NCBI GenBank assembly: GCA_023055505.1
Contig: JALIRH010000002.1
Span: 26,046,437 to 26,110,436, forward strand
Source of the DNA: Callipepla californica brunnescens
Taxonomy: Eukaryota > Chordata > Aves > Galliformes > Odontophoridae
DNA length: 64,000 nt
Direction of reading: 5' to 3'
Positions 34,954-47,160 of the stretch are shown one piece after another (positions within the stretch are counted from its first letter, which is position 1; each line of letters starts with the position of its first letter). A program made the position numbers and the translations under genes. Under the pieces are notes generated by a model that saw only the letters and a list, made by a program, of their open reading frames with translations, was not told the origin of the DNA and did no database searches.

Positions 34954-37624
34954 AGCAAAGTGCTAAAAATAAAGATGTTACTGTCACTGTTAACTGCTCA
35001 GCAGCTTGTCAGCTATATGTGCTACTCCTTTTGCTGCACCCATTTGTACGGATCGGCTTTCATTTGTGATGTCTGTTTCTTGTTATAACAGCAGTCTGAT
35101 AGATTTTCATTGTCTTCTTGTAACTAGAGTACTGGTTATAGAAAATATAAAACAAGGTCTTTCTTCAGCCTAGAAGGCAGCTATGCGATTTCTTACGGTT
35201 TATGACAATGCTTCAACCTGCTTAGGGTATTTACAAAGTATGTAAGTAGGATGTGACTTGAAAATGCTTTGGTTTGGATTTCAGGATGCCTCCCTTTCAC
35301 TTCACCACAGCGTTACCAACTTTGTAATTTTAACTTGTCACCTTACAAATCTTACTTAATCAAGAAAAGCACTGGTGTTTGGACTTCCTAACTTGTACAA
35401 AGAGACACTCATATTTTAACTTTCAGCATAGTTTGGATTTTATTTTCGAAACTGCTCCTCCCTGCCACGCTTACCCGTCTGTGTCTCAGATTTCCCTTTT
35501 GGCCTTGATGAAGCACGGCAGCGGGCCGCTGTCCAGCGGCACTTCGCAGTACTGCGTGGGATCTGCCTGCTGTGCCGGTGGGCTGGAGAAGCCTGGAGCT
35601 TGTGGTCTGAAGTCGTGCATTTTGGGGCAACCACATCATGTTTTGCAGCCTTCTGTGGAGGCCTTCACCTTCTTTTTGCAGCTGACATGGAAAGATGTAC
35701 AGTGAGGGGTGAATATTTTGCGCTAGTAAAAAAACATCCAAGAGCACAATAACGTTTCTCACCTGTGGGAGGACACTAGAACTTGGTCTTTATCTCTGAG
35801 GCCACTGGAGAATGGCCACAGAACAAGGCTCCTCTGGATATCCTACCTGCAGGCAATTCTGTGCAGCTGTTTCTGACTGCGAATGAGCATCTGGATCACC
35901 CCTCCCCGTGTACCACCTTCATGCTTTTCAGCGGTGATGACAAGGAGGAATGGTCCCCAGTTTCACAGGCCTGAGCCCTGGAGCTGAACGTGTGCTCAGA
36001 GTGAGCCTGCAAATCCCAGGAAGAGGATTTACTGGCAGGGCAGGTATATCCTACTACAGCAGTCTGGAAGAGAGAGGTCAAAGGAAAAATAACTGAGCGT
36101 CGTTTTTGCTGCACCCATCTCACAAACTACCCATTCCTAAAGGTTTTTACTGGAGAAGAGATTGCAGTGAAGGAACAAGCTGCTGAGCATCACAATGAGG
36201 GATGGCTGGAATTGCTCTCTCAGTATTCCCTCAGCCCAGAGGCACAGTCAAGCCCTCTGTGCCCCACTGCCATGCAGGTCTCCAGGCACCGTAAATGAAA
36301 TGAAAATGAACTGTATGTACACGTGCTTTTGTTCCATGACGAACCCCAAATGGGAAAATGTATGTGTGCTCATCTTGAGTGCCATCAATCACGTGCAGAT
36401 TTGGACTTCCACTGATGTTTTCTTTGCCGACAAAATTCATACCCGGATTTCTTTACCGAAAAAGAATTATTTGTATGAGATGAGGGTGCAGGATTAGACC
36501 CTAATCGTTTAGGAGATGTTTGGTTTGGTGCTAGGTACTTCTCTTTGTGTTTTCAGTGAAATGAATTTTCTTTCTTTTACGTTAGTGATCTGACTTCCAT
36601 AGGAACAACAAAAAATGCAGAGTGTGGTATGTGGATGTTTATCTCCAATAGCTGTTATTAAAAACTCGCCTCAGTAGAATTCACTTTCAATTGGGTGCTA
36701 TAGGAGCTTCAGCACAAAATGTATGGAACATTGCCTACGTAGAATGTAGTGTATAAGTATTTGTAACTGCAGACACTTGTTTATTTTAACCATTGTTTTA
36801 TAATGGAAAAAAAAGTATTTATTAGTAGAGTGGTTTTCTAGCAATATTCTCTTAAGGAAAGTTCTAGCAGCAGATTGTGCTTTCGGGACGACTGTTTGAT
36901 TTTCTGGTCACTGAAGAAGAACTTCAAACATCCCCTAACCAGCGTGACCTTCTGAACAGAGAGGATTGGATCTGGCTCTGGCTCTCTCAGAGCAGATACG
37001 GTGAAATAAGCCGCGCAGTTCAGCTCTGGAGGTAGCAAGAGCAGTTCAAAGGAATGACTGTAATATATAAACCTGGAGTCAGTGCATGCAGACTTCCAAG
37101 CTGGCACTGCTGAGCCTTGTTTGCTACACGATTGGTTATCTGGCTTGCTCCCTTTTTGAAATCGATACGGTTTTATTAACAGCGCCGCAGACACCAAAAC
37201 ACTGTAGTGCTGCAGAACGTATGCTCCATAAATTGTAGCCTGACTGGAACTGTGGGCCTTGTGCTGCTGTCAGAGCAGCTCAGAGCCAGCACTACGTCGC
37301 ATTTTGTAAATGGGTGAATGCCACGGCATTCCTTTCAACGTTTTGTAGGAGTATACACAAGTTGATGTGAATTAGTCATACCCTTATTGGGAGAATCTTC
37401 ATCTGATATTTCGAGCCAACCCAGCTTTTGGCTGCTGAAAGCACAGTAGGTAATTATGGTTATTTACAGTAAACGTAGGTGAGTTTTATGTAAATACGTC
37501 AGGAGAAAAGAAATGTTACTTGAAACGTATGAGGCCGTTACCTGAAAGTCAGAACATAGGTCAATAATATAAACTGCAGCTTTTATTTATGTGCAGCAGT
37601 ATCCTAACCTTTGCTTCTTTATAC

Positions 37625-37646
37625 GGGGGGGGGGGGGGGAAAAAAA
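37625..37646 (+). repeat. Homopolymer pair: 15 G followed by 7 A
   Basis: Uninterrupted run of 15 G (37,625-37,639) followed directly by 7 A. If transcribed in the PAG1 3' UTR it would be a G-rich RNA tract. Also a likely sequencing-error hotspot. Confidence 0.95.
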
Positions 37647-37868
37647 CGTAAAAGATTCTGGACTGTATTCTCTGAAAGCATTTAAAATTGGCGCTGCCAT
37701 TTTCTCCGGTTAATATATTTGCAAATATCTTTTCTTGGAAATCTGTGTAAATTACATCAAATGAGAGATGTTACACTGCAATGAAAGCAGCTGAATTAAA
37801 AAAATCCTGGGAAAAGTCATTGGATTGGAATCTATATAAAAATTCAGTCACCAGATAGACTAAAACAC

Positions 37869-37874
37869 AATAAA
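37869..37874 (+). terminator. Candidate PAG1 polyadenylation signal
   Basis: AATAAA preceded by A-rich sequence and followed within 10-40 bases by a T run (about 37,879-37,889), a GTTTGTGCC stretch and more T-rich sequence, the usual layout of a poly(A) site. A 22-T run follows at 37,916-37,937. Chosen because its distance from the stop codon fits the long human 3' UTR. Confidence 0.5.
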
Positions 37875-38586
37875 TGTCTTTTTTTTTTTAGTTTGTGCCT
37901 CTTTTCTTTGCTGCCTTTTTTTTTTTTTTTTTTTTTTGCTGCTGTCCATTTGTTTTCTTAACAAATGCTTTATTTAATCCTGGCCAACACTTCCTTTTCT
38001 AGGTCCTGAAGTCTGCATTATTTGATAGGATGTTGTTTGTGCCACGGATTTTCTGCTGATTCCATTATCTCCTGAGAACTTCTCAGTGTTCTTTGTGTTC
38101 CACAGCACTGTATTGCCCCCAAAGCCACGATGCTGTCACGATTCAAGCACGCGCTGTGCAAACGTTAAATTGCCTGCAGACTACAGCAGAAGCTCCCGCG
38201 AATAAGGTGGTACTGTGCTCTTTAATGAAGGTTAAAACATTGGCCTTGTAAAAGTTACACAGCTTTCAGCATTTTTAAAGAGCAGCAATTAGCAGCTTCA
38301 TGGGTTATTTTCTGAAATAGTCGCGGCATTTGATTCCTTTTTCTCTGCTGAAGATGCTCCCCAGGTAACGCTCCCTGCCATCAGCAGCGCTGCCCTGTCA
38401 ACAGCAATACTCTCCTTTGTGCAGAAATACTTGTAGAGCATCCTGAAGCATTTCAGAGGTGGCTGAACCAGGGCTGCAGCTGAATATAAGACACACGTCT
38501 GTGTTCCACACCTGAACAACACAAGAAAAGGTCATCTTCAAAGCATTTCACTGGAGCGAGGCTTCTTCACACCCTAGAGCCTGAGG

Positions 38587-38686
38587 CCTACCTGTGCAAC
38601 CTGGGCCAGGGAGCTGCCTTGGCAGGGGGTTGGACTCCATGATCTCTAGAGGTCCCTTCCAACCCTACAGTTCAGTGATTCTGTGA
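38587..38686 (+). mobile_element. CR1 LINE 3' end, short copy
   Basis: 'tgtgcaacctgggccagggagctgccttggcagggggttggactccatgatctctagaggtcccttccaac' then 'agttcagtgattctgtga'. Same subfamily look as 7,222-7,349. Confidence 0.93.
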
Positions 38687-39169
38687 GGCTGAAGTGGCAC
38701 ACAGCCTGCTTGGGACTTGGGTTGGGCCTTTCCCCTCGGTATCTTCAATTGCAGATGAGAGAAGAGCAGCTTTACCCAACTAATACCACACCAGCACTGA
38801 TGAGTGAGTTCCTGGAAGATTCACCGTGCAGCCACGGGTTCGTTACACTGAGATGGGAGGCTGAAAAACTGCACTCACGCAGGCAAGTCGTATCTGTTTG
38901 TCATCAAGGCAATGGCTCTTTAACCTGTGTTCATTTATCTTAATATCGAAAGACACAGAGCTGTAGGTCAAATAGAAGACTTGGAAGAATGAGGAAAATG
39001 TGAACAATTCAGCATCTGAGAGTCTAACAAACTGCTCTTCAGCGAACATTTTTTCCATGAACCAAGAAGCCACAAAATCCGTAACTTGATAGAATCCTTT
39101 GATGAAGTAACTCGATGAACATCCCCCAACACCTAAAAAATGCGTGCATTATTCTCATAAAGAGACGTG

Positions 39170-39275
39170 TGTTACACACACACACGTTTCTCCTGATGAG
39201 AATCAACATGTATGTGTGTTTATATAGTAAATATCTTATATATGTGCATACACACACACACATATGTATATATAT
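39170..39275. repeat. CA/TG and TA simple repeats
   Basis: Interrupted dinucleotide tracts: 'acacacacacacg' at about 39,173-39,186 and 'tatatgtgcatacacacacacacatatgtatatatata' at about 39,236-39,275. Low-complexity open frames across it are rejected as genes. Confidence 0.85.
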
Positions 39276-41294
39276 AAACCCCAATTGCTCTTAGCCATAA
39301 AATAGCTACATTACAGTGGCTATCTTCAGGTTTGAAGACAACTGCGTATGAAACTGCAAATGTGTCTGGTTGAAACACTGAGCAGTGTGCCCAGATTCCA
39401 GCTAACCGTGTAGCTGTATGCAGCCGCTTGGGAAAGGAAAGCAGGAGCAGTCTTTGTTCTCCACTCATCTTTGACATGGCTGAAACCAGGCAGGAGTATA
39501 CTGCAGTGACACCTGGTGTTTAAAATAGAATCCTTCCCTGTGAAGTGTGACTGTCAATTTGCTTTTAATTGGGTACACTCAAACACTCAAAGTTCACCCC
39601 GCGTTCCTGTATTGAACTAGAAAATGTTGGGAGCTAAAGAGTGCCTTGACATTACTTTGTAGTGAACAAACGTGGAGAAATGATGTAAAAAGCATCTGGC
39701 AGATTTGTTTCAAAAGCCCAAAATTGCAGGGACATGATCTTTTTTGCACGGCTATTCTTCCTAGCACTTCAGCTGACAAGATACTTTATCAGTACTTCTT
39801 CTCAGCTGATTATTTCACAAAAGAGACTGACCCTTAACACACGCACCTGGAATTTCCACAACAGATACTTCTGAAGCAGTCCTGCTAAAGAGCTCGCTGA
39901 CCAAAGGAGTCGAGACCTGGGCATCCACAGATGCAACTGATGTGGAATGCAAAGCGCATCAGCAGTTAAGGTAACTCAGGATTACGAGGGTAAAGTAAGA
40001 TTATAGCAATCATAAGGAGCGTAATGAACAAGGAACGCCAAAAGATGAAGCAAAGTGAAAGATCTGGCAGTAATCTGTATAGACTGCTTGACAATTTGTG
40101 TTATGTAAAAGTCTGTGTGCCTTGCTTTGTGCCGAGCATCTGAGCTCTGCATTTATGTAGTTAATCTTTGAAATCGAGCAAGGACAAAACCCTCAGGGCA
40201 GCACTGCATTCTTCATTTGTCACACCAATTCTGTGAGGGTTTGGCTGAGCTGCAAAAGCTGTATTATACTGGGAAATGATGAGACATGAAGCGTCTACCT
40301 TGTACCCCAAGTCAAGCAGCAGAGATGTCTCAGCGTCCCTGCTTCTACTTTCTATAGGATTCCTTGTGTTTGAGTTCAGCCAGGAGCTGCTTGTTCACCC
40401 GTGCCGGCCTCATGGCAGTTCTACCTATTTCTCGTGCTTGCTCATGAGCAGGTGATTCTAGAACAACAATCAGCTTTCTCCGACCCCCCTTCCCTCCAGG
40501 GCTTTGTCCCATGGGGTCCTGTCAAGCAGATCCCATCCAGCCACCTCCCCACAAAAAGGGATTCCTGTGGAAAAGTAGTGCTGTGATCAGTCAGTGACTT
40601 CGCATATCAGGTTTGTTGGCTTTGTTTGTTCATTTGTTTCATTGGGGTGTTTTCTCATTTTAGTTTTAGGTTGCTTTTGTTTTCCCTGTAAAAACAGACT
40701 GAGTTTTCAGCACAAAACAGCAAGAAATGGTATAAAAAGTATATGGAGGTAGATGTAAATCTCAGATGACTCTCCCCCCAGATTTTGCAGCCTATATACC
40801 ACGTAAAGGTTTGGTACATGACTGAAAGACAGGTCTGCAGAGTGTAACAACTGCTAAATGGAAGACAGGAAGACACAGATCCCATCCTTAGTGATCTGCA
40901 ACTGAAATATTCTTTGGGCAGATGAGTGGGAGAAGTCCATTCTCATAGGATATCATAATAGGATGCTTATTAGGATTTGTATCCACAGCTTTCAAATCTC
41001 AGGCAGATCTTCCCGGGTTCATGTACAGTGCTTTCCAATGGATCTGGTGTCTGCAGAGCCTGCCAGCTCAGCCTGCTTTTCCCACCCATCTTACCACAGT
41101 ATACTGTTTTCTCTGTAATGTGCTCTGAGCTGCCCCAGCCGTGGCCAGCACCGAGCCCCACTCAGGGAGCTTACCTGGAGCCAAGCAAGTCTGTGCAGGA
41201 GCAGTTAGCGTGTTTCTGGACCAGCACTGTGGTTAGGCCACAAATTAGGTAATTATCACACATAAATGAGATGATTATGTCGTTTTATTTACTT

Positions 41295-41318
41295 ACGTAT
41301 GTATGTATGTATGTGTGT
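41295..41318 (+). repeat. TATG tetranucleotide repeat
   Basis: About five units of 'tatg/gtat' followed by 'tgtgtgtc'. Short microsatellite. Confidence 0.85.
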
Positions 41319-44300
41319 CGGTGGGAAATCCAGAGAATCACAGATTTGATATCATGTAACGTTCCTTTTCAAAGCCTTCCTTATGTACTTTTCCACTTTG
41401 AATAGCAGTGAAAGCCAGGCAAGGCAAATAATGTTATCTGAAGTGCAGTTCATTTGTCTGTTCCTCTGTAAAATGGCTTTTCCAAAGAGGAAAAGGAATA
41501 AGGGTGCTATCATATCACACAGGGGTTCTTGCTACCGCTACACTGATTCATCACAGTTTGAGACAGGTGAGCGAGCAACAGGAATTTCCTTCAGCCAGGA
41601 TTTCCCTACATTTGCTTGATTTTATTTCTATTAATTTATTGTTAAGCGCACATACGCTGGGTGGGACTGCTAACTTGTTCCTGCTCTCAGCTTGAGAGAT
41701 CCCCCTTGGTGGATGTGGGGCACGCCAGGCTCGAGGCTAGAGCAAAGTAAGGGCTTACATATCCAGATCTTCAGGTGCTCTTCCCAAGTGCTCCCTGAAG
41801 GTGGTATTTTCCTTGTCACCTTGGTTTCAGAATCTCCAAACTGCTTTCCTCCAATACAGGGCAGGCAGCTTGCATGTCTAACTCATTAACTGCCCATGAG
41901 TTTAGATGGCTGTGGTGTACTTTGTGTTTCCATCGCATGCACCTGTGCAACTTTTCATTTAGTAACAGAACTAGTGAACAACTTCTAGTCCTGTCCATAT
42001 TACTGTGAGCAACATCTGTGCTGCAGAGGTATATACCCTCACTCCACTAAGCATAGCAGATAGCATGAGTCCCAAACTCAATTCTGGATAGGTATGGCCA
42101 TCCGGGGAGACTGCCTTGTTTCCTGACCCAAACGGGAAGAAGGTAGGTGCTGCAGGCTATGAGAAACTATTGTTTGTGCCTGACAGGATGAAAGAGCTAG
42201 AAGGGGAGGAAAAAGGAAGGGAGACAGAACACGGGCACGATTAGCTCTTGTTTCTAAGATTCCAAAGCTGAAGATATGATTAAGATTTCAGTCTCGCTGT
42301 GTTTTGGCAGGTGTGCAGGGCAGCAAGCACTCTCCACATGTATGTCCGAGTTCTGAGTGTTTGGGTATGAAGTTCAGAACACCAACTTCAGTATTCAATA
42401 GCCCTGGCAGGTGTTAAGAGGAAGACTTTGGCATATGTTACAGAACTCAAAAAGCAGGGAAAGAGAACTGCTGCCAAAAGCTCTTAGTTTCACACTCAGT
42501 TCCTCCCCAAAACTTTGTTTCTATTGCTGCTCATTAAAGCTGCTCTTCCTACACCTGGAAAAGCAGAGAGACAAAAGAAAGGGAGAGGACGAGGCTCTTT
42601 AACAACTTGTATTCCCATCCCTAGGCTTTCGGTGGCACATCTATAACTGAAGTAAGCACTCACTATGCTTCCCAACCTGAATTTGGTTAGGCAGTAACAA
42701 AGGCTTTTCGGAGATGGTCTTAATCTAGAAAGTGAAAACGAGGCTCAGTTAAAAACAAACAATGTTCTTATTGCTTGCTGAACTTTGGGTTTGTTTTTTG
42801 TTGTTGGGCTTTTTTCTGTTTGTCTCCTGTGGTGCTATTTTGAGTTCTAGCACAGCTATTGTACTCAGGCTGAGGAGCACTCTCTGGTTGTTTACAACAA
42901 TTTTCCTCGCGCTGCCAGGCTTTTCTTCCATGGAGCATAACTTTGTAGCCGAATTTAAAAAACAAGCCCCAACATAAATTGGATATGTGTGGCTCAGCAC
43001 CCCTCAGATGTTGACTCTAGCTCCACCACCATCACGAGAGCATGAAATTTAACATTCAGGTTGGATTCAAAAGCTTCACTGCCGATTGGCATTCAGAGTT
43101 AAAGGATTTACTGTGTTACTTGTGAAAATCTGGAATGGAAAAGATTTATCTCATTTCAGTGTTGCTGGGCAGGCTCTGGTGGTTGGCCAGATTTCGCTCT
43201 GGCTCTGTTGAGCTCACTGTGGTCACAGCTGCTGCTGCCACTGAGATGACTAAAGCTGCTGATTTTAGGGCCAGAAGGGACTTTTTGGTTGCAATAGCTA
43301 AAAACATTGATTTTCTGGTCAAATCTGTGAACTAATAGTGGATGGAAGTGCTTTGTTCCATTGTGCTTTCAGGCGTCTTCTGGTCTATCTGGTTCACCTG
43401 ATGTACACCTGGAACTTGATGACTTTTTTTGGTTGAACTGTACTGGGAGTTTATTAAGCAGTACATTGTCTCATGGTGACAGGGGTCCACCAGAGAAACA
43501 AGGGAAGAGTGAAGTCATGGGGACTGTCCTTGTTACCACTTCCTCACGCTCAGTGAAGGCTCAGTAGGTGCAGACAGCACAGCACCAGGGTCCCCCAGCC
43601 ATGTAATCCACCGCACACCTCTGGCACTCCCACTGACTTGGTGGTCTCCTCATCAGACATCGCTTCTGCAAGAAAAACAAGATTTAAGAAACACTATTTG
43701 AAAAATAAAGGGTGGGAAAGTGCAACTGCAGCACTTCTCCAAGGTTTCCCAGTTCCACAGAAGAGTGAGAACAATGCAGGTGTAGAAGAGAAGAATCTAC
43801 CAGCACAGTTATCAGTAAACCAGTCCAGAACCTGTCTGAGAATTGAGAGCTATGTATCTCAGGTGGCTGCAATGAAGAGCTCAGCTGCACTCTGACACTT
43901 CACATTAGAAAGAATTAGCTCTGCTGCCATTGGGATTTCCCAAGTAGAATATGTACGTAAGTTATCTGGAACACAGACAAGAAAAATTCAAAGCTTAGTC
44001 TGCCTGTGTAGCTGGCTTTGACCTGCAGATGTTTTCTTTAGTTCAAATAGTCATATTCTTCAGTGCGTGTTTATTTGTAATAGCCCAGATACCTCACAAG
44101 GTAAGTAACACATGCTGTGATCTACTTTCCATGCACGTTTTCCCACTTCCATGCAAAGCTAAAGAAACTGCTTTGCTTTCAGAGAGAAGGAAGCTTTCCA
44201 AGAAGGAACTGCAGCAAGGAAGCAACTGGCTCATCAACCTGACAATTTCAAACCAGGAAGAAGAATGGATTCCACCTCCTCTTTCTTCTGTACTACTAAG

Positions 44301-46974
44301 TCTAAAAAAGAGAAGTTTCTAACCACAGTGAGACATCGATTTTAGAAGTCTGTCACCAGCTCATTTTCCAGTTTTTCAGTTGTAAGGGCTGCCTAACTAG
44401 CAGTGACACAGCAAAAGGATTTTATTTCTCCAGGTACTTAACACTTGGGGTGGTTGAAGAGTACAGTAGAACTGAGACCAATTTGCTGTGAGTGCTGGTG
44501 CACTAGACCATGAGGTTGTGTGTCAGCAGAAAGCCGCGTGTGACGTGCAGATTATAGGCTATTTTTTATTGTCAAACTCAATCCTTCATTTAAACGAATA
44601 CGTTGTCAGAACCCTAATTATTTCTGTTAGAAATGCTGCAGCTTGTTAAGAAAGGGGCATGAAAGTCTTTCTCCGTAAGTTCTTGATCATTAGATTACAA
44701 TTCTGAGGCATTTATGAAATATTCCATCATTTAATTTACAGCTTGTTTCTCTCCATGTGGGCTCCGATTACAAAGTCATCAGTCATTATACAGCATTAGC
44801 CCTGTGATGAACCAAGCGCTATTTCTTTTTTAGCTTTCCTCCAAAATAATGCCATTAGTTTCTTCCTCATTATCTCCTTTTCCTCCTAATTGCTGACAGG
44901 CAGGCTGGAAAATCTTCAGTCATCCTGCTCTTCCTCAACAGCGAGAATTTCGGGCAGAGCCTGTAACGATCCTTCTGCCTTCACCCAGCGCTGTGAAATT
45001 TCATGGACAGATTTTTAAATCCGACATTATTAGTAAAATGTTTTGAGCCTCATCCCTGATTGAAATTTGGTACAGAATTCACTCAACAGAGCAATGTCAA
45101 CAGGCCCAGACCTCTGGTGCTTGCCTATACGCATAAATTTTATGTTAATATCTTTCCTGCCCAAAATCATGAGCACCAGGTGGAAGGGATCAGCAGCTCA
45201 CAGCTGGGACGGACCTGGCACTGGGAGCCAAGCAAAGCAACAGTAGCTCTCTGAGGTTGGCTGCTGTTGGTGAGAGTGTGACAGGAGCCAGTGCTGGCTG
45301 ATCCATGGGATTAACCAGTGGGAAACTTCTTCAGAAACAGCGTAGGCCCTGGGAATGCAGGTAAAGATAGGGAGTTGGTTAGAAAGATCTGCCTCAAAGA
45401 AGGCTCTAAACACCATGAATAAGTAATATCCTTTGGACTGGGAGTAAAACAGACAAATCCTGAACTGAGAGCAACTTCCCCCTAGGCAATAAAACTAAAA
45501 CACTTTTCTGTTATTGTTTTTTTTTCCCCACATTATTTAATAACTTACTCCTGGTTCTACTTTTCTCTATTTCTTTGGTTTTCTACATCTCTTCAGTGGA
45601 AATAAATGAGCAACATAAAACCCTGTTTCCACAAGGGAAGCTGTCTTCATAAAGTAGGAGATGATAACAGCCATGTCCGGCTCCAGCTGGAGGAAGGGAA
45701 ACACACAAATGGAAGAGCTTTTCCTACATAGGACCACCACACTGTACCACAGCTACCCATTAGAAAACCTTACGTGTATGAGGGTTTTGCAATGAACAGC
45801 TTAAAGTAGGGATGAGTTTAGCAGTCATAGTGTTGTTTTTTAATGTAAGCCATCCAGAACCACTGAGCTCGGACTGCAGACCAGCACTTTAAGTACCTCC
45901 ATTTCAGAAAAGACACGCATTTTAAAACCGGGGACAAGAAGGGTTTTAAAACCCAAACGTTCCAGTGGTCTGGAGTCTCCAGTGAACATCAGAGACTGCA
46001 AGTGTAAGCAAAAGCCGCTGGTGGCAGTGAATGCTGCTGTTCCTACCCATGACTGTAATTGGAAAATTAGAAATGATGATGATGGATGCTCCAACGTTTA
46101 TAGATTTCACTAAATGTACTTTGTAATTACGTCATCACAAATAAATTCCCATCTACTTCAGTTATCTCCTTCAGTTATCTCTCTGAGTAGCTCTGAAAAT
46201 GACGAGCTACATGTCAGGGATAAGCAAAAAATTACTTTTTGTTACTTGTGGTGGTGGAACTGAGAGAAACCTTTCAAAAAACAATGCTGAAAAAATGATT
46301 TGAAGAGAAATGATCCATGTTGAGAAAGCATTCTTGTCACTAATACATCAGTCAGACTTGACAGCTCAATGAGGTCTGTATGTGTTGCTTGCTAAATGCT
46401 GAAGAGGTCAATGGAAAAATTGGTTTGAGAAAATAAATGGGGTGGCTGATCTGATTCCTCCTAAGGTTTTACTCTCACTGTGACCAAATGAGAGATATGG
46501 CTACAACAGGCCACTAACTGGGACCTCCGTTATTTAAAACTACTTGCCTCTTCCTGTTCAATTAAAGAACAACTTCTGTTGGCCATTCCTTGAGAGAGAA
46601 ATTTTAATTTGCTTCTACCCAGAAGAGGGAGGTAATATACAAATACTTGCAATGTATTTGCCCAAAAGAAACTCAGAGGTAAAGGAAAGCTGCATTCAAG
46701 GATTAAACACACGAACAAATGTGTTTATGTCTCTCAAAGAAGCAACATACGAAGAAAGAGTTTTGAATTAAAATATTTTTGAAGGGGATGGAGAATCAAG
46801 CAGCAATGGAAAGCAAAACTACTGAGGTATTATCCATTCAAAGGCAAGAACACGCATGAAAATGACTACTAAATCCATTGTCACAAGCGTCTTTGAGATC
46901 AGTGAAGCGAAGATATTTAGTGAGTTGGCATTGCTCAAAACCTACTAATCTCCATGAACAGACTGAGATTCAAA

Positions 46975-47160
46975 GCAGACCAGAGAGCAACCCTTTGTTA
47001 ATCATAATAAAGAATTTGCTGTATTCAAATGAAGTTACAGCAAAGTGGATGCGTGCCAGTGCAGCACCAGTGTTCCAAAAGAAAGGAAAGCTAGGAAATT
47101 ATAGACCCTTCATCTCAATGTCTGCAATTTGCGAAGTAAAGAATACAACAGAGGAGTAAG
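46975..47160 (+). mobile_element. Ancient CR1/L3-like LINE reverse-transcriptase relic
   Basis: In one frame the sequence encodes K-W-M-R-A-(S)-A-A-P-V-F-Q-K-K-G-K, then GNYRP at about 47,094-47,108, then a hydrophobic stretch, ending at a stop near 47,159. This is the N-terminal reverse-transcriptase block of CR1/L2/L3-type LINEs (pattern W-x-x-A-x-V-x-P-I/V-F-K-K-G ... NYRP-x-S-L). It looks nothing like the young CR1 3' tails elsewhere here and is heavily diverged, so it is an old copy. Boundaries are approximate. Confidence 0.65.

Larger units (their letters stand above)
29057..37890 (+). other. PAG1: Probable PAG1 3' UTR (about 8.8 kb)
   Basis: Human PAG1 mRNA has a 3' UTR of many kilobases, so a long one is expected. 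No splice-supported coding sequence lies here. A good end candidate is AATAAA at 37,869-37,874, followed by T-rich and GT-containing sequence. A second AATAAA at 34,967-34,972 could give a shorter form; others may exist. A CR1 tail (34,866-34,953) and a G15-A7 tract (37,625-37,646) lie inside. The extent is inferred, not shown. Confidence 0.5.
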
